Below, piece by piece: positions 25,340 through 34,409 of a stretch of 35,524 nucleotides of DNA. The stretch spans positions 43,252 through 78,775 of the forward strand of contig NZ_PQWB01000123.1 in NCBI RefSeq assembly GCF_002924365.1. The letters run 5' to 3'. This stretch comes from Chromobacterium alticapitis. Its GTDB lineage: Bacteria; Pseudomonadota; Gammaproteobacteria; Burkholderiales; Chromobacteriaceae. The stretch's first letter is position 1. The number at the start of each line of letters is the position of its first letter. A program made the translations under genes and the position numbers. The notes beneath the pieces are model-generated. The model worked only from the letters and a program-made list of their open reading frames with translations, was not told the DNA's origin and did no database searches.

Positions 25340-26623
25340 ATGGCTTCTTCCAATTATCAACGCTACAGCGTGCTGGCCAGCAGCACGCTGGCCTTCACTC
25401 TTTGTTTCATGGTCTGGATGATGTTCGCGGTGCTGGGCATCCCGATCAAGCAGCAACTGGGCCTCAATGAAACCGAGTTCGGCATCCTGGCCGCCACGCC
25501 AGTGCTGACCGGCTCGCTGATCCGCGTGCCGCTGGGCATCTGGACCGACCGTTACGGCGGGCGGCCGGTGATGTTCGCGCTGATGCTCTGCTGCGTGCTG
25601 CCCATTTACCTGATGCAATTCGCAAGTTCCTACTGGCAATTCCTGCTGGCAGGCCTGTTCGTCGGCCTGGCCGGCGGCTCGTTCTCGGTAGGCACGCCTT
25701 ATGTCGCGCGCTGGTTCCGCAAGGAGCAGCAAGGCCTGGCCATGGGCATCTTCGGCGCGGGCAACGCCGGCTCTGCGCTGACCAAACTAGTGGCGCCGGC
25801 GCTGATCGTCGCCTGGGGCTGGCAAAGCGTGCCCACCGCCTACGCGCTGATCATGCTGGCCGCGGCCATTCTGTTTTGGCTGTTCTCCTTCAGCGACCCT
25901 GCTCACAAGGCGCCGTCCGCCATCACGCTGCGCCAGCAGCTGGCGCTGATGAAGCATCCGGCGGTGCTGCGCTACTGCCAGTTCTATTCCGTGGTGTTCG
26001 GCGGCTATGTGGCGCTGGCTTTGTGGATGACCAAGTACTACGTCGGCGAGTACGGGCTGGACCTCAAGCACGCGGCCTTGCTGGCGGCCTGCTTCTCCCT
26101 GCCGGGCGGCGCGCTGCGCGCGGCGGGCGGCTATCTGTCCGACCGCTTCGGCGCCCGCGGCGTCACCTGGGCGGTGATGTGGGTGTGCTGGGTGGCTTTC
26201 TTCCTGCTGTCTTATCCGCAGACCGAAATGCGTGTCGCCACGGCGCATGGCCCCTTGAGCCTGCATATCGGCCTCAACGTCTATCTGTTCACCGGGCTGC
26301 TGTTCTTGGTAGGGGTGGCGCTGGCCATAGGCAAGGCCTCGGTGTTCAAGTTCGTCGCGGATGAATTCCCCGACTCCATAGGCGCGGTGTCCGGCGTGGT
26401 GGGCCTGTCCGGCGGTCTGGGCGGATTTCTGCTGCCCATCCTGTTCGGCGCGCTGCTGGACCTGACCGGCGTGCGCTCCAGCGCCTTCATGCTGCTGTAC
26501 GGCACCGTCTGCGTCAGCCTGGTGTGGATGCATTTTTCCTACAAATCGGCGGACAAGGCTCATGCGCAGACGCGCGCGGCCTTGGCCGCCCCTGCCATTC
26601 CTTTGACGAACGAGCGCGGCTGA
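25340..26623 (+). CDS. narK: Nitrate/nitrite transporter, NarK1-type (major facilitator superfamily)
   Basis: A 427-residue MFS protein with about twelve membrane segments. An arginine lies in IRVPLGIWTDRYGGR, in the position where family members use one for nitrate binding. The nitrate-signature-like segment GLAGGSFSVGTPYVARWF sits in helix 5, and a second signature, AVSGVVGLSGGLGGFLLP, is in the C-terminal half. Proteins of this subtype are usually proton-coupled nitrate importers. ATG at 25340 (MASSNYQRY) has GGGA at suitable spacing; ATG at 25325 gives five more residues but no ribosome binding site. It heads a two-gene narK pair 21 bp apart, directly upstream of the nitrate reductase operon. 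No FNR or NarL site was convincing upstream. Confidence 0.92.
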   Translation: MASSNYQRYSVLASSTLAFTLCFMVWMMFAVLGIPIKQQLGLNETEFGILAATPVLTGSLIRVPLGIWTDRYGGRPVMFALMLCCVLPIYLMQFASSYWQFLLAGLFVGLAGGSFSVGTPYVARWFRKEQQGLAMGIFGAGNAGSALTKLVAPALIVAWGWQSVPTAYALIMLAAAILFWLFSFSDPAHKAPSAITLRQQLALMKHPAVLRYCQFYSVVFGGYVALALWMTKYYVGEYGLDLKHAALLAACFSLPGGALRAAGGYLSDRFGARGVTWAVMWVCWVAFFLLSYPQTEMRVATAHGPLSLHIGLNVYLFTGLLFLVGVALAIGKASVFKFVADEFPDSIGAVSGVVGLSGGLGGFLLPILFGALLDLTGVRSSAFMLLYGTVCVSLVWMHFSYKSADKAHAQTRAALAAPAIPLTNERG

Positions 26624-26643
26624 ACGCGCGCGGGAGAGCTGTC

Positions 26644-28023
26644 ATGACTTATCTGATCAAACACTGGGAGCCGGAAGCGCCCGCTTTCTGGCAACAACAG
26701 GGCCGCCCGGTGGCGCGCCGCAATCTGTGGATCTCGATTCCGGCGTTGACGCTGGCCTTCGTGATCTGGCAAGTGTGGAGCGTGGCGGTGCTGAACATGC
26801 CCAATATCGGTTTTGGCTACAGCCAGAACCAGCTGTTTTGGCTGGCGGCGCTGCCGGCCTTGTCTGGCGCCACGCTGCGCATCTTTTATTCCTTCATGGT
26901 GCCCATTTTCGGCGGTCGCAAGTGGACGGCGATTTCCACCGCCAGCCTGCTGATTCCGGCGGTGGGCATAGGTTTCGCGGTGCAGGACCCTAACACCAGT
27001 TATGTGACCATGGTAGTCCTGGCCTTGCTGTGCGGCTTTGGCGGCGGCAACTTCAGTTCCAGCATGGCCAATATCAGCTTCTTTTTTCCCAAGGCGGAGA
27101 AGGGCACCGCGCTGGGTCTGAACGCCGGCCTGGGCAATCTGGGCGTGTCCATCGTGCAGTTCGTGGTGCCCATCGTCATCACCATGGGCCTGTTCGGCCA
27201 GCTGGGCGGCGATCCGCAGCACTGGATCAAGGGCGCGGCGAGCAAGCAGATGTGGCTGCAGAACGCCGGCTTCGTCTGGGTGCCGTTCATCGCCGTGTCG
27301 ACGCTGGCGGCCTGGTTCGGCATGAATGACCTGGCCTCGGCCAAGTCTTCGTTTTCCGAGCAGGCGGTGATCTTCAGCCGCAAGCACAACTGGCTGATGT
27401 GCTGGTTGTATGTGGGCACTTTCGGTTCTTTCATCGGCTTTTCGGCCGGTTTTCCGCTGTTGGTCAAGGGCCAGTTTCCAGAGATAGACCCGACGCGCTA
27501 CGCCTTCCTCGGCCCCATGGTCGGCGCGCTGGCCCGGCCGCTGGGCGGCTGGCTGGCCGATAAAATCGGCGGCGCCAAGGTGACGCAAACCGTATTCGCC
27601 TTGATGGCGCTGGCGGTGCTGGGCGTGATCTATTTCCTGCCGCATCATGGCCAGGGCGGCAGCTTCCTGGGCTTCTTCGCCATGTTCCTGTGCCTGTTCG
27701 CGCTGACCGGCATAGGCAACGGCTCTACCTTCATGCAGGTGCCGGCCATCTTCCTGAAGTTGCATCAGCGCATGGCGGGTCCGGGCGAGGCGGTTCGCAA
27801 GCAGGCTCAGCAGGACGCCACGCGCGAGGCGGCTGCGGTGCTGGGCTTCACCAGCGCCATCGGCGCCTATGGCGGCTTCTTCATTCCCAAGAGCTATGGC
27901 ACGTCCATCGAGCTGACCGGCAGCGTGGATGCGGCGCTCTACGTGTTCATCGCCTTCTATGTGAGTTGCCTGCTGATCAATGGCTGGTATTACGCGCGCA
28001 AGCATGCGGAAGTGCGTTGTTGA
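26644..28023 (+). CDS. narK: Nitrate/nitrite antiporter, NarK2 (E. coli NarK-like) type
   Basis: A 459-residue MFS transporter most like E. coli NarK (463). The nitrate signature GFGGGNFSSSMANISFFFP is almost identical to the E. coli one. The substrate-site arginines are visible in LRIFYSFMVPIFGGR and GALARPLGGWLADKIGG. It exchanges external nitrate for cytosolic nitrite, supplying NarG and removing its product. ATG at 26644 has GGGAG at 26632-26636; the frame is open further upstream only as the shadow of the preceding gene. Together with the upstream NarK1-type protein it gives two mechanistically different transporters side by side. Paracoccus carries the two as one fused protein. Confidence 0.94.
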   Translation: MTYLIKHWEPEAPAFWQQQGRPVARRNLWISIPALTLAFVIWQVWSVAVLNMPNIGFGYSQNQLFWLAALPALSGATLRIFYSFMVPIFGGRKWTAISTASLLIPAVGIGFAVQDPNTSYVTMVVLALLCGFGGGNFSSSMANISFFFPKAEKGTALGLNAGLGNLGVSIVQFVVPIVITMGLFGQLGGDPQHWIKGAASKQMWLQNAGFVWVPFIAVSTLAAWFGMNDLASAKSSFSEQAVIFSRKHNWLMCWLYVGTFGSFIGFSAGFPLLVKGQFPEIDPTRYAFLGPMVGALARPLGGWLADKIGGAKVTQTVFALMALAVLGVIYFLPHHGQGGSFLGFFAMFLCLFALTGIGNGSTFMQVPAIFLKLHQRMAGPGEAVRKQAQQDATREAAAVLGFTSAIGAYGGFFIPKSYGTSIELTGSVDAALYVFIAFYVSCLLINGWYYARKHAEVRC

Positions 28024-28096
28024 GAGGGCGGCGGCGCAGTGCCCCGCGGGCGGCGGCTGCATGATGGACTTGCACCCTGTCTTTTGGACTGTAAGC

Positions 28097-28122
28097 AAAG
28101 GGCGCCTGCGGGCGCCTTTTTT
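28097..28122 (+). terminator. Terminator between narK genes and narG
   Basis: AAAG-GGCGCC (28097-28106), loop TGCG, GGCGCC (28111-28116) and TTTTTT form a strong stem with one G-T wobble. It separates the transporter transcript from narGHJI. Confidence 0.85.
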
Positions 28123-28150
28123 CCTGTGCGGCTTTCGTGCTAGGCCGGAC

Positions 28151-28166
28151 TACTCATTAAGGATTA
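28151..28166. promoter_or_regulatory. Candidate NarL/NarP 7-2-7 binding site upstream of narG
   Basis: TACTCAT (28151-28157) fits the heptamer TACYYMT exactly. After two bases, AGGATTA (28160-28166) fits the inverted heptamer AKRRGTA at six of seven positions. The location, about 150 bp upstream of the narG start and downstream of the narK terminator, is appropriate for nitrate-responsive control. No two-component genes are in the window. Confidence 0.5.
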
Positions 28167-28203
28167 GCGCGCCCCCTCCCTCTGCCGGTCAGCCTCACCC
28201 CGA

Positions 28204-28219
28204 CTGGCCAATTGGTCAG
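28204..28219. promoter_or_regulatory. Near-perfect 16-bp palindrome upstream of narG
   Basis: CTGGCCAATTGGTCAG is symmetric except for one G/T pair. It sits between the NarL-like site and narG, about 100 bp before the start codon. It does not match the FNR consensus TTGAT-N4-ATCAA. A TTGAC half-site at 28240-28244 is the only FNR-like hint. Confidence 0.35.
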
Positions 28220-28318
28220 GCGGGGCGGGGTCGGTAGTCTTGACACCATCGCAAACAGTATCGGCAAACCGGGCGCGGCGTGGTCGCGGGATGGGTTTCC
28301 GGTCTGCATGGAGGCAAG

Positions 28319-31300
28319 ATGAGCCACTTTCTCGACAGACTGAATTTTCTCGGCAAGGTCAAAAGCACTTTCGCCGACGGCCACGGCGCGGTGGTGAACG
28401 AGGACCGCGGCTGGGAAGACGCGTACCGCCAGCGCTGGCAGCACGACAAGATCGTCCGCTCCACCCATGGCGTCAATTGCACCGGCTCCTGCAGCTGGAA
28501 AGTGTATGTGAAGAGCGGCCTGATCACTTGGGAAACCCAGCAGACCGATTACCCGCGCACCCGTCCCGACCTGCCCAACCACGAACCGCGCGGCTGTCCG
28601 CGCGGCGCCTCTTACAGCTGGTATGTGTACTCCGCCCAGCGCGTCAAATATCCGATGCTGCGCGGCGAACTGGCCCGGCTGTGGCGCGACGCGCGCAAGA
28701 GCCTGAGCCCGGTCCAGGCCTGGGAAAAGATCAGCCAGACGCCGGAGCTGGCCAAACAGTACAAGTCCGCGCGCGGGCAGGGCGGTTTCGTGCGCGCCAG
28801 CTGGGACGAGGCCAACGAGATCGTCGCCGCCGCCAACGCCTTCACCATCAAGACATTCGGCCCGGACCGCGTGGTCGGCTTTTCTCCGATTCCGGCAATG
28901 TCCATGGTGTCCTACGCCGCCGGCAGCCGTTATCTCAGCCTGATAGGCGGCGTGCCGCTGTCCTTCTACGACTGGTACTGCGACCTGCCGCCGGCCAGCC
29001 CGCAAACCTGGGGCGAGCAGACCGACGTGGCCGAGTCTGCCGACTGGTACAACTCCACTTACCTGATGGTGTGGGGCTCCAATGTGCCGATGACCCGCAC
29101 CCCGGACGCCCACTTCTACACCGAGGTGCGCTACAAGGGCACCAAGACGGTGGCGGTGTCGTCCGACTTCGGCGAAATGGCCAAGTTCGGCGACATCTGG
29201 CTGGCGCCCAAGCAGGGCACCGACGCCGCGCTGGCGATGGCCATGGGCCATGTGATCTTCAAGGAATTCCATCTCGACCAGCCGTCCGCCTACTTCACGG
29301 ACTACATCCGCCGCTACACCGATATGCCGATGCTGGTGAAGCTGCGCCGCGACGGCGAACGCTGGCTGCCGGACTATTTCCTGCGTGCCTCGCATCTTGA
29401 CGGCCAATTGGGCGAAGACAACAACCCGGACTGGAAAACCCTGCTGATCGACGAGGCCAGCGGCGACCTCGTCGCGCCCAACGGCTCCATCGGCTTCCGC
29501 TGGGGCCAGGCCGAGGGTCAGACCGGCAAGTGGAACCTGGAGCAGAAGGCTCAGGGCGCGCGCGCAGTGTCCGGCCGCTTGTCGCTGATCGAGCAGCGCG
29601 ATGAGGTGGTGGGCGTCGGCTTCCCGTATTTCGGTTCCGAGCACGACGAGCTGCTGACCCGCAATGTGCCGGCGAAGAAGATCAAGCTCGCAGACGGCGG
29701 CGAGGCGCTGGTGGCCACGGTGTTCGACCTGATGGCCGCCAACTACGGCCTGGACCGCGGCCTGGGCGGCGGCAACCTCGCCATCGACTACATGGACGAC
29801 GTGCCGTACACGCCGGCCTGGCAGCAAAAGCACACCGGCGTGAAGCCGGAGCGGGTGATCCAGGTGGCGCGCGAGTTCGCGCAAAACGCCGACCAAACCC
29901 AGGGCAAGTCCATGGTCATCGTCGGCGCGGCGCTGAACCACTGGTACCACATGGACATGACCTACCGCGGCATCATCAATATGCTGATGCTGTGCGGCTG
30001 CATCGGCCAGTCCGGCGGCGGCTGGTGCCACTACGTCGGCCAGGAAAAGCTGCGGCCGCAAACCGGCTGGGCGCCGCTGGCCTTCGCCGGCGACTGGAAC
30101 CGCCCGGCGCGGCAGATGAACGGCACCAGCTTCTTCTACGCCCACACCAGCCAGTGGCGGCATGAAAAACTGGGCGTGGGCGAAATCCTGTGCCCGACCG
30201 CCGACGGCGAAATGGCCGGCATGTCGCTGATCGATTACAACGCCAAGGCCGAGCGGATGGGCTGGCTGCCGTCCGCGCCGCAGCTGTCCGCCAACCCGCT
30301 GGACATCACCCGCGCCGCCGCGGAGGCGGGCCTGGACCCGGTCGCCTATACCGTGGACGGTTTGAAATCGGGCCGGCTGGACATGGCCTGCAATGATCCG
30401 GACAACCCGCAGAATTTCCCGCGAAACATGTTTGTGTGGCGCTCCAACATCCTGGGCAGCTCCGGCAAGGGCCACGAGTACTTCCTCAAATACCTACTGG
30501 GCACCCAAAACGCGGTGCTGGGTTCGGAAGACGACTGCATCAAGCCGTCCGAGATCACCGTGCGTCCGGCGGCCGAGGGCAAGCTGGACCTGATGGTGGT
30601 GCTGGACTTCCGCATGTCGACTACCTGTCTCTACGGCGACATCGTGCTGCCCACCGCCACCTGGTACGAAAAGGACGACCTCAATACCTCGGACATGCAT
30701 CCCTTCATCCACCCGCTGTCCGAGGCCGTGCAGCCCTTGTGGCAGGCCAGGAGCGACTGGGAAATCTACAAGGGCTTCGCCAAGAGCCTGTCCGAAATCG
30801 GCAAGGACTACCTGGGCGTGCAGAAGGACCTAGTGCTGACGCCGCTGATGCATGACAGCCCGCAGGAGCTGGGCCAGCCTTTCGATCCCAAGGACTGGAA
30901 GAAGGGCGAGTGCGAACCGCTGCCGGGCAAGACCATGCCGGCGATGACGGTGGTGGAGCGCGACTACGGAGCGATCTACGACAAGTTCACCAGCATCGGC
31001 CCGCTACTGGAAAAGGCCGGCAACGGCGGCAAGGGCATAGGCTGGAAGACCGCCCACGAGGTGGACATCCTGCGCGGCCTGAACCAGGTGGCGCAGAGTG
31101 GCGCCGGCAAGGGCCAGCCCCGTCTCGAAACCGCCATCGACGCGGCGGAGATGATTCTGACCCTGGCGCCGGAAACCAATGGCCACGTGGCGGTGAAGGC
31201 CTGGGATGCATTGTCCAAGATCACTGGCCTGGACCACACCCACCTGGCCAAGCCGCGCGAGCACGACACCATTCGATTTAGAGACGTGCAGGCGCAGCCG

Positions 31301-32026
31301 CGCAAGATCATTTCCTCGCCCACCTGGTCCGGCCTGGAAAGCGAGGAGGTCAGCTACAACGCGGGTTACACCAATGTCCACGAGCTGATTCCGTGGCGCA
31401 CGCTGACCGGCCGCCAGCAGTTCTACCAGGACCACCAATGGATGCGCGCCTTCGGAGAAGGCCTGTGCGTGTACAAGCCGGCGGTCGATTTGAAGACCAC
31501 GCAGGCGGTGCTGGGCAAGCACGGCAACGGCAACCACGAGCTGGTGCTGAACTTCATCACCCCGCATCAGAAATGGGGCATACACAGCACCTATTCCGAC
31601 AATCTGCGCATGCTGACGCTCAGCCGCGGCGGGCCCCACGTCTGGCTGTCCGAGATCGACGCCGCCAAGGCCGGCATCGCCGACAACGATTGGATCGAGG
31701 TGTTCAACGTCAACGGCACGCTGACCGCCCGCGCGGTGGTATCGCAGCGGGTGCCGGAAGGCATGACGCTGATGTACCACGCCCAGGAGAAGATCGTGAA
31801 TGTGCCGGGGGCGGAAGTCTCCGGCAAGCGCGGCGGCATTCACAACTCGGTGACCCGGACCGTGACCAAGCCCACCCACATGATAGGCGGCTACGCCCAG
31901 CTGTCCTGGGGCTTCAACTACTACGGCACGGTGGGCGCCAACCGCGACGAATTCGTCGTGGTGCGCAAGATGGACAAAGTCGACTGGATGGACGAGACGG
32001 CTCCGTCCGCGGGAGAGAAGCAATGA
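28319..32026 (+). CDS. narG: Respiratory nitrate reductase alpha subunit NarG
   Basis: A 1235-residue molybdopterin enzyme (1247 in E. coli) that reduces nitrate to nitrite on the cytosolic side of the membrane. The N-terminal FS0 cluster ligands are H50, C54, C58 (THGVNCTGSCSW) and C93 (RGCPRG). The molybdenum ligand D222 lies in YCDLPPASPQTW. Molybdopterin-binding segments such as WGSNVPMTRTPDAHFYTEV, PLSFYDWY and the C-terminal HNSVTRTVTKPTHMIGGYA are intact. There is no twin-arginine signal, as expected for cytosolic NarG. ATG at 28319 has GGAGG at 28310-28314, and an upstream in-frame GTG at 28280 is rejected. The stop overlaps the narH ATG. Long antisense open frames here are composition shadows. 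Confidence 0.97.
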   Translation: MSHFLDRLNFLGKVKSTFADGHGAVVNEDRGWEDAYRQRWQHDKIVRSTHGVNCTGSCSWKVYVKSGLITWETQQTDYPRTRPDLPNHEPRGCPRGASYSWYVYSAQRVKYPMLRGELARLWRDARKSLSPVQAWEKISQTPELAKQYKSARGQGGFVRASWDEANEIVAAANAFTIKTFGPDRVVGFSPIPAMSMVSYAAGSRYLSLIGGVPLSFYDWYCDLPPASPQTWGEQTDVAESADWYNSTYLMVWGSNVPMTRTPDAHFYTEVRYKGTKTVAVSSDFGEMAKFGDIWLAPKQGTDAALAMAMGHVIFKEFHLDQPSAYFTDYIRRYTDMPMLVKLRRDGERWLPDYFLRASHLDGQLGEDNNPDWKTLLIDEASGDLVAPNGSIGFRWGQAEGQTGKWNLEQKAQGARAVSGRLSLIEQRDEVVGVGFPYFGSEHDELLTRNVPAKKIKLADGGEALVATVFDLMAANYGLDRGLGGGNLAIDYMDDVPYTPAWQQKHTGVKPERVIQVAREFAQNADQTQGKSMVIVGAALNHWYHMDMTYRGIINMLMLCGCIGQSGGGWCHYVGQEKLRPQTGWAPLAFAGDWNRPARQMNGTSFFYAHTSQWRHEKLGVGEILCPTADGEMAGMSLIDYNAKAERMGWLPSAPQLSANPLDITRAAAEAGLDPVAYTVDGLKSGRLDMACNDPDNPQNFPRNMFVWRSNILGSSGKGHEYFLKYLLGTQNAVLGSEDDCIKPSEITVRPAAEGKLDLMVVLDFRMSTTCLYGDIVLPTATWYEKDDLNTSDMHPFIHPLSEAVQPLWQARSDWEIYKGFAKSLSEIGKDYLGVQKDLVLTPLMHDSPQELGQPFDPKDWKKGECEPLPGKTMPAMTVVERDYGAIYDKFTSIGPLLEKAGNGGKGIGWKTAHEVDILRGLNQVAQSGAGKGQPRLETAIDAAEMILTLAPETNGHVAVKAWDALSKITGLDHTHLAKPREHDTIRFRDVQAQPRKIISSPTWSGLESEEVSYNAGYTNVHELIPWRTLTGRQQFYQDHQWMRAFGEGLCVYKPAVDLKTTQAVLGKHGNGNHELVLNFITPHQKWGIHSTYSDNLRMLTLSRGGPHVWLSEIDAAKAGIADNDWIEVFNVNGTLTARAVVSQRVPEGMTLMYHAQEKIVNVPGAEVSGKRGGIHNSVTRTVTKPTHMIGGYAQLSWGFNYYGTVGANRDEFVVVRKMDKVDWMDETAPSAGEKQ

Positions 32027-33573
32027 AGATACGCGCGCAAATCGGCATGGTGCTGAACCTGGACAAGTGCATCGGTTGCCACACCTGTTCGGTCACCTGC
32101 AAGAACGTGTGGACCAGCCGCGACGGCATCGAATACGCCTGGTTCAATAATGTGGAAACCAAGCCCGGCATCGGCTACCCCAAGGACTGGGAAAACCAGG
32201 ACAAGTGGCAGGGCGGCTGGAAGCGGCGCAGCGACGGCAAGCTGGAGCCGCGCCAGGGCGGTAAGCTGAGGATTCTGGCCAATATTTTCACCAACCCCAA
32301 TCTGCCGGCGATAGACGACTACTACGAGCCGTTCACCTACGACTACGAGCATTTGCAGAACGCGCCGCGGATGCAGACGCCGCCGACCGCGCGGCCGGTG
32401 TCGGTGCTGACCGGCAAGAAGATGGACAAGATCGAGTGGGGCCCGAACTGGGAGGACGACCTGGGCGGCGAATTCTCCAAGCGCGCCAAGGACGCCTTGT
32501 TCGAAGGCATCCAGAAGGAGATGTACTCGGCCTTCGAGAACACCTTCATGATGTATCTGCCGCGGCTATGCGAACACTGCCTGAACCCGGCCTGCGTCGC
32601 CTCCTGCCCGTCCGGCTCCATCTATAAGCGCGAAGACGACGGCATCGTGCTGATCGACCAGGACAAGTGCCGCGGCTGGCGGATGTGCGTGTCAGGCTGT
32701 CCGTACAAGAAGATTTATTACAACTGGACGTCCGGCAAGGCCGAGAAGTGCATCTTCTGCTACCCGCGCATCGAGTCCGGCCAGCCTACCGTGTGCTCGG
32801 AAACCTGTGTCGGCCGCATCCGCTACCTGGGCGTGCTGCTGTACGACGCCGACAAGATCGAACAGGCGGCGGCAGTGGAAGATCCGCAGGATCTGTACCA
32901 GTCGCAGCTGGACCTGTTCCTGGACCCGAATGATCCGGCCATCGCGGCCGAGGCGCTGAAGCAGGGCATCCCGCAAAGCTGGCTGGACGCCGCCCGCCGC
33001 TCGCCGGTGTACAAGATGGCGATGGAGTGGAAGGTGGCCTTCCCGCTGCACCCGGAATACCGGACGCTGCCCATGGTGTGGTACATCCCGCCGCTGTCGC
33101 CCATCCAGAGCGCGATGGAGAACGGCCTGATAGGCGAGGGCGGCATCATCCCGGACGTGCAGAGCCTGCGGATACCGATCAAGTACCTGGCCAACCTGCT
33201 GACGGCGGGCAAGGAAGAGCCGGTGGTCAAGGCGCTGGAAACCATGGTGGCGATGCGCCGCTACATGCGCAAGAAGAGCGTGGAGAAGGTCAGCGACGCG
33301 TCTACCTTGGCCGGCACCCATCTGAGCTCAAGCCAGGTGGAAGAGATGTACCAGGTGATGGCCATCGCCAATTACGAAGACCGCTTCGTGATTCCGTCCA
33401 GCCACAAGGAAATGGTGGAGGAGGCGTTCGAGGACAAGGCCAGCTGCGGCTTCAGCTTCGGCAACGGCTGCTCCGGCGGCGAGTCCGAGGCCAGCCTGTT
33501 CGGCAAGAAGAAGGCCACGCCCATCGTGTTCCACGACATGCGGCGCGACCGCAAGGCCAACGCCGGCAACTAG
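32023..33573 (+). CDS. narH: Respiratory nitrate reductase beta subunit NarH
   Basis: A 516-residue iron-sulfur protein (512 in E. coli) that passes electrons from NarI to NarG. Four cysteine groups are visible: CIGCHTCSVTC (C16, C19, C22, C26), CEHCLNPACVASCPSG, CRGWRMCVSGC and CIFCYPRI...CSETC. In the third group a tryptophan replaces the second cysteine, the known hallmark of the [3Fe-4S] cluster. The ATG at 32023 overlaps the narG stop, with GGGAGAG upstream. The same frame stays open upstream across the narG 3' end, but that stretch has no family similarity. narJ follows after 9 bp with its own AGGAG. Confidence 0.97.
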   Translation: MKIRAQIGMVLNLDKCIGCHTCSVTCKNVWTSRDGIEYAWFNNVETKPGIGYPKDWENQDKWQGGWKRRSDGKLEPRQGGKLRILANIFTNPNLPAIDDYYEPFTYDYEHLQNAPRMQTPPTARPVSVLTGKKMDKIEWGPNWEDDLGGEFSKRAKDALFEGIQKEMYSAFENTFMMYLPRLCEHCLNPACVASCPSGSIYKREDDGIVLIDQDKCRGWRMCVSGCPYKKIYYNWTSGKAEKCIFCYPRIESGQPTVCSETCVGRIRYLGVLLYDADKIEQAAAVEDPQDLYQSQLDLFLDPNDPAIAAEALKQGIPQSWLDAARRSPVYKMAMEWKVAFPLHPEYRTLPMVWYIPPLSPIQSAMENGLIGEGGIIPDVQSLRIPIKYLANLLTAGKEEPVVKALETMVAMRRYMRKKSVEKVSDASTLAGTHLSSSQVEEMYQVMAIANYEDRFVIPSSHKEMVEEAFEDKASCGFSFGNGCSGGESEASLFGKKKATPIVFHDMRRDRKANAGN

Positions 33574-33582
33574 GAGATCACC

Positions 33583-34227
33583 ATGCGCATCCACGCCATT
33601 CTGTCCGCGCTGTTGTGCTACCCGGAGGCCGAGCTGATCGCCGAGGTGGGCGAGATCCGCGCCGAGGCGGCCGAGCATCTGCAAACCGCCAGCCTGCTGG
33701 AGCCTTTACTGCAGTCGCTGGAAACCGAGGAGCTGATCGAGCTGCAGCAGCGTTACGTGCTCACCTTCGACCGCAATCCGTCCCACTCGCTGCACTTGTT
33801 CGAGCATATCCACGGCGAGGACCGCGCCCGCGGCCAGGTCATGGTGGACCTGCTGGAGGAATATCGCCGGCACGGCTTCGAGCCGGTCTGCAGCGAGCTG
33901 CCGGACTACCTGCCGCTGTTTCTGGAGTTCCTGGGGCAGTGCGACAAGGCCGAGTCCGAACGGCTGCTGGGCGACGCGGTGCATGTGATCGGCCATGTGG
34001 CCGGCAAGCTGAATGATGCCGGCTCGGTGTACGCCGGCCTGTTCGACGCGCTGCTGATCTTGTCTCCCGTCAAGCCGGAGCCGCTGCAGGCGCCGCCCAT
34101 CCGCGACATGGACGAAATGCTGGAAACCTTCGGTCCCGGCGCGGACGGCGTGGAGCCCTTGCTGAAGCCGGCCATGCCGGCCATCGCTCCGGTCAATTTT
34201 TATCCGCCGGTGCGGGGCGCGCGCTAG
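33583..34227 (+). CDS. narJ: Nitrate reductase molybdenum cofactor assembly chaperone NarJ
   Basis: A 214-residue member of the NarJ/TorD chaperone family (236 in E. coli). It binds the NarG N-terminus, aids molybdenum-cofactor and FS0 insertion, and delays membrane docking. Conserved features are ILSALLCYPEAEL at the start and YVLTFDRNPSHSLHLFEHIH plus GEDRARGQVMVDLLEEYRRH in the centre. It is mostly alpha-helical with no membrane segment. The ATG at 33583 follows AGGAG at 33573-33577 with good spacing. It is separated from narI by an unusual 182-bp repeat-bearing gap, unlike the tight junctions in the rest of the operon. Confidence 0.95.
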   Translation: MRIHAILSALLCYPEAELIAEVGEIRAEAAEHLQTASLLEPLLQSLETEELIELQQRYVLTFDRNPSHSLHLFEHIHGEDRARGQVMVDLLEEYRRHGFEPVCSELPDYLPLFLEFLGQCDKAESERLLGDAVHVIGHVAGKLNDAGSVYAGLFDALLILSPVKPEPLQAPPIRDMDEMLETFGPGADGVEPLLKPAMPAIAPVNFYPPVRGAR

Positions 34228-34235
34228 CGCCAGAG

Positions 34236-34377
34236 CCTCACTCTCTGCTTGCGGGAAAAGGGCAGGGAGAGCGGGCGGGCGGGCCAGGCCAAAGGCTTGC
34301 GGCCAGGGCCAAGGCCGCCATGTAGAACCTAAATCCCCCTCTCCCTTCGCGGGAGAGGGCCGGGGAGAGGGGGCGAT
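34236..34377. repeat. Two diverged copies of a palindromic intergenic repeat between narJ and narI
   Basis: Copy B (34335-34377) has perfect 9-bp arms CCCTCTCCC (34337-34345) and GGGAGAGGG (34351-34359) plus an alternative distal arm GGAGAGGGGG (34364-34373). Copy A (34236-34278) is a degenerate version on the same strand, 99 bp upstream, with the same CTCTC...GCGGG...GGGAGAG layout. The spacing suggests a REP/BIME-like dispersed element inserted within the nar operon. Confidence 0.7.
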
Positions 34378-34409
34378 GCCGCCCGCTTTCCGCCATGCAG
34401 GAGAAAACC

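Noticed and set aside
28240-28254. FNR box upstream of narG
   Set aside because: TTGACACCATCGCAA has only one good half-site and does not fit TTGAT-N4-ATCAA.
28157-30475. 772-codon open frame antisense to narG
   Set aside because: It is a composition shadow: third-position GC in narG leaves the opposite strand free of stops. The peptide is a His/Gln/Val/Gly-rich string without domain resemblance.
31393-32022. Upstream extension of the narH frame inside narG
   Set aside because: The stretch has no similarity to NarH. The narH ATG at 32023 has its own ribosome binding site and gives the standard length.
34236-34377. CRISPR array
   Set aside because: There are only two diverged palindromic copies, with no regular spacers and no cas genes; it fits a dispersed intergenic repeat.
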